Shown piece after piece: positions 4,825-6,433 of a DNA stretch of 6,433 nucleotides. Position 1 is the stretch's first letter. Each line of letters begins with the position of its first letter. A program made the position numbers and the translations under genes. The notes beneath the pieces are model-generated. The model saw nothing but the letters and a program-made list of their open reading frames with translations, did no database searches and was not told the DNA's origin. This DNA is from an uncultured Gammaproteobacteria bacterium (GTDB lineage: Bacteria; Pseudomonadota; Gammaproteobacteria; GCA-001735895). The stretch covers positions 1-6,433 of the forward strand of contig CALJQI010000101.1 in NCBI GenBank assembly GCA_937980285.1, given 5' to 3'.

Positions 4825-5556
4825 ATGAATATTCTGACCAATCGAATTGAATACAACGTTGGCGACGCCAGCCACCAGGGTTACCTGGCTTACGACGACG
4901 AGATTACCGAGGCGCGTCCCGGAATTTTGATCGTGCACGAATGGTGGGGGCTAAACGAATACATCGTGCGCCGCGCCCATATGCTCGCCGAACTGGGCTA
5001 TGTCGCGCTCGCGCTCGATATGTATGGCGGTGGCCGAACCGCGGCCGATCCGGGCGAGGCCGGGGAATTGATGAACGGCGTTTTGAACGATATGGATAGC
5101 GGCAGCGCGGCGCTCAGGGTCGGTTACGAGTTGCTGCTCGACCAGGCTGGCGTGGATCGCACCCGTACTGCCGCCATCGGCTACTGCTTCGGCGGTGCAA
5201 TGGTGTTGCACATGGCGCGTATCGGTTTGCCGCTGTCGGCGGTGGCGAGCTTCCACGGCGCACTCGGATCCTTCCATAAAGCCGACCCCGGCAGTATCCA
5301 GTCCAGCATCCTGGTGTGCCATGGCGCCGCCGATTCGATGGTGAGCATGGACGACCTCGACGGTTTCAGGCAGGAGATGGACGCCGCGCAGGCCGACTAT
5401 GAAGTGCTGCTGCTGGACGGCGCCAAACACGGTTTCAGCAATCCGCAGGCCGATGTCAACGCCGAAAAATACGGTATCGACCTGGGTTACCAGCTACAGG
5501 CCGATCAACAATCCTGGGCCGCGATGCAGGCCCTGTTCAACAAGGTATTCCAATGA
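4825..5556 (+). CDS. Dienelactone hydrolase family protein (alpha/beta hydrolase)
   Basis: Predicted 243-residue cytoplasmic alpha/beta hydrolase of the dienelactone hydrolase family, normal length. The full catalytic set is visible: nucleophile C121 in IGYCFGG (118-124), D170 in CHGAADSMV (165-173) and H202 in AKHGFSN (200-206). E39 in VHEWWGLNEYI (37-47) corresponds to the glutamate that tunes the cysteine in the Pseudomonas enzyme. Family members hydrolyse lactones and esters; the classical one opens dienelactone in chlorocatechol breakdown, but no catechol pathway genes are nearby. This variant, with 'HEWWGLN' and 'ALDMYGGG', is a widespread housekeeping type of unknown substrate. No signal peptide is seen. 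AAGAGG supports the start. The TGA stop overlaps the pdxH ATG as ATGA, so it is first in a coupled operon with pdxH and a DUF2214 gene. Confidence 0.92.
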   Translation: MNILTNRIEYNVGDASHQGYLAYDDEITEARPGILIVHEWWGLNEYIVRRAHMLAELGYVALALDMYGGGRTAADPGEAGELMNGVLNDMDSGSAALRVGYELLLDQAGVDRTRTAAIGYCFGGAMVLHMARIGLPLSAVASFHGALGSFHKADPGSIQSSILVCHGAADSMVSMDDLDGFRQEMDAAQADYEVLLLDGAKHGFSNPQADVNAEKYGIDLGYQLQADQQSWAAMQALFNKVFQ

Positions 5557-6200
5557 CGATCGAAATGGACCTGAGCGATGTGCGCCGCGATTACGAGTCG
5601 CACGGAATTACCCGCAAGGACATGCATCCGGATCCATTCGTGCAATTCGGGCAGTGGCTGCAGCGTGCGCGCGACCTGGATCTGCTCGACGCCACCGCGA
5701 TGACGCTGGCGACGGCCGGCGCCGATGGCCAGCCGTCGGCGCGTATCCTGCTGCTCAAGCATTTCGATGGCGATGGCTTTTGCTGGTACACCGACTCTCG
5801 CAGCCTCAAGGGCCAGCACCTCGAGGAAAATCCGAACGCCGCGCTGTTGTTCCACTGGCGTGATCTCAGCCGCCAGGTAAAGGTGCACGGACAGGCGAGC
5901 ATGATGCCCAGCGCGGAGGCCGAAAAATACTTTTTGATGCGACCCGAGGGTAGCCGCTACAGCGCCGCCGCCTCGACCCAGTCGAGCGAAATCGAAAGCC
6001 GCTCGCATCTCGAGGACGAAGTGCTGCGTCTGCGGGCAGCCTACCCGGACGGCGACGTGCCGCGTCCCGAGGCGTGGATCGGTTATCGACTGGTTCCGCA
6101 GTATTTCGAGTTCTGGCAGGGACAGAGCAGCCGTCTGCACGATCGCATTGTCTATTCAGAGGTGGACAGCGGCTGGGAAATGAAGCGAATTTCTCCCTGA
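5553..6200 (+). CDS. pdxH: Pyridoxamine/pyridoxine 5'-phosphate oxidase
   Basis: FMN enzyme that oxidises pyridoxine or pyridoxamine 5'-phosphate to pyridoxal 5'-phosphate (PLP) with O2, in the salvage and final step of vitamin B6 synthesis. The 215-residue protein aligns almost end to end with E. coli PdxH (218 residues) as I recall it. FMN-binding signatures are ARILLLKHFD at 63-72 (R64, K69), WYTDSRSLKG at 78-87, RQVKVHG at 107-113 (Q108) and QSS at 143-145. Substrate-binding residues match Y126, R130 and S134 in KYFLMRPEGS, and R194 and H196 in RLHDR. FWQG at 187-190 and the C-terminal W208...KRISP are also conserved. The ATG overlaps the upstream stop by four bases (ATGA), implying translational coupling; an in-frame ATG at 5565 would cut only four residues and is the alternative start. 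The stop overlaps the next ATG by one base. Confidence 0.97.
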   Translation: MTIEMDLSDVRRDYESHGITRKDMHPDPFVQFGQWLQRARDLDLLDATAMTLATAGADGQPSARILLLKHFDGDGFCWYTDSRSLKGQHLEENPNAALLFHWRDLSRQVKVHGQASMMPSAEAEKYFLMRPEGSRYSAAASTQSSEIESRSHLEDEVLRLRAAYPDGDVPRPEAWIGYRLVPQYFEFWQGQSSRLHDRIVYSEVDSGWEMKRISP

Positions 6201-6433
6201 TGCTCGCTGCCGCGTTAATCGCCTTCGGTCATTTCCTGGCGTTCTTCGCGCTCGGCGCGGCGCTGGTGCTCGAGCTCGCGCTGGTGGCTGAGTCGCTCAG
6301 CGTCGCCACCGCGCGCCGAATCCAGCGCGCCGACATGTTTCTCGGTGCTTCCGCGATACTGTTGCTGCTGTTCGGCTTTTTACGGGTAATCTATTTCGAA
6401 AAAGGCAGCGAGTATTACTTTTCCAACACCTTC
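6200..6433 (+). CDS. DUF2214-family membrane protein, N-terminal part (3' end outside window)
   Basis: An open frame of 78 codons runs off the window end. The ATG at 6200-6202 overlaps the pdxH stop as TGATG. The protein begins with a hydrophobic helix at about 3-29 containing H11 and E25, then a basic cytoplasmic-type loop (TARRIQRAD, 37-45), then a second helix at about 46-66, followed by RVIYFEKGSEYYF at 62-74. This matches DUF2214, a small family of predicted inner-membrane proteins with a conserved 'R..YFEKG..YYF' block and histidine and glutamate inside the first helix. The function is unknown; buried charged residues would suit a cofactor- or ion-binding role, but that is only a guess. 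About half of the usual length is visible. No separate ribosome site is evident, so coupling to pdxH translation is likely. Confidence 0.85.
   Translation, partial: MLAAALIAFGHFLAFFALGAALVLELALVAESLSVATARRIQRADMFLGASAILLLLFGFLRVIYFEKGSEYYFSNTF

Noticed and set aside
4825..5556. Chlorocatechol or aromatic degradation cluster inferred from the dienelactone hydrolase.
   Set aside because: No ring-cleavage dioxygenase, cycloisomerase or maleylacetate reductase gene is nearby; this hydrolase variant is widespread outside such clusters.
5505..6140. A 211-codon minus-strand open frame opposite pdxH.
   Set aside because: pdxH on the other strand is recognised end to end; the antisense frame has no domain or ribosome site.

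Overview
The window is GC-rich, gene-dense bacterial DNA with short intergenic gaps. Gene families and spacing suggest a proteobacterium, most likely a free-living, probably marine or aquatic gammaproteobacterium. That placement is an inference from family resemblance, not from a marker gene. I see no rRNA, tRNA, CRISPR array, insertion sequence, integrase or phage gene.

Layout, left to right. (1) Bases 1-257 hold the 3' end of an EamA/DMT-type membrane transporter on the + strand. (2) A minus-strand cluster runs from 3139 down to 274. It encodes a choline kinase/LicA-like small-molecule kinase, a PLP-dependent class V aminotransferase-fold enzyme of the VC1184-like group, and an exported ankyrin-repeat protein. 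The gaps are 21 and 22 bp, so this is probably one operon; it converges on the transporter with only 16 bp between stops. (3) Divergent from the kinase, across 50 bp, is a + strand Fe(II)/2-oxoglutarate oxygenase of PhyH-like type (3190-3987). (4) A 107-bp G-rich convergent spacer contains an imperfect direct repeat. (5) A minus-strand glyoxalase-3-like VOC protein lies at 4095-4739. (6) Across an 85-bp AT-richer divergent spacer with a perfect 11-bp dyad, a + strand operon begins: dienelactone hydrolase family protein, then pdxH, then a DUF2214 membrane protein cut by the window end. These three reading frames overlap by 4 bp and 1 bp.

How the genes may work together. The kinase, the PLP enzyme and the divergent oxygenase could handle a small hydroxylated or amino-alcohol compound. 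The substrate is unknown and the grouping rests on proximity only. PdxH makes PLP, the cofactor of the class V enzyme, but it sits in a separate transcription unit. The divergent VOC and dienelactone-hydrolase-like proteins are generic small-molecule enzymes without a visible substrate.

Nothing here is clearly a new defence, mobile or RNA-based system. The most interesting part is the kinase / PLP enzyme / periplasmic ankyrin operon with its divergent oxygenase. The class V enzyme lacks the cysteine expected of a cysteine desulfurase.
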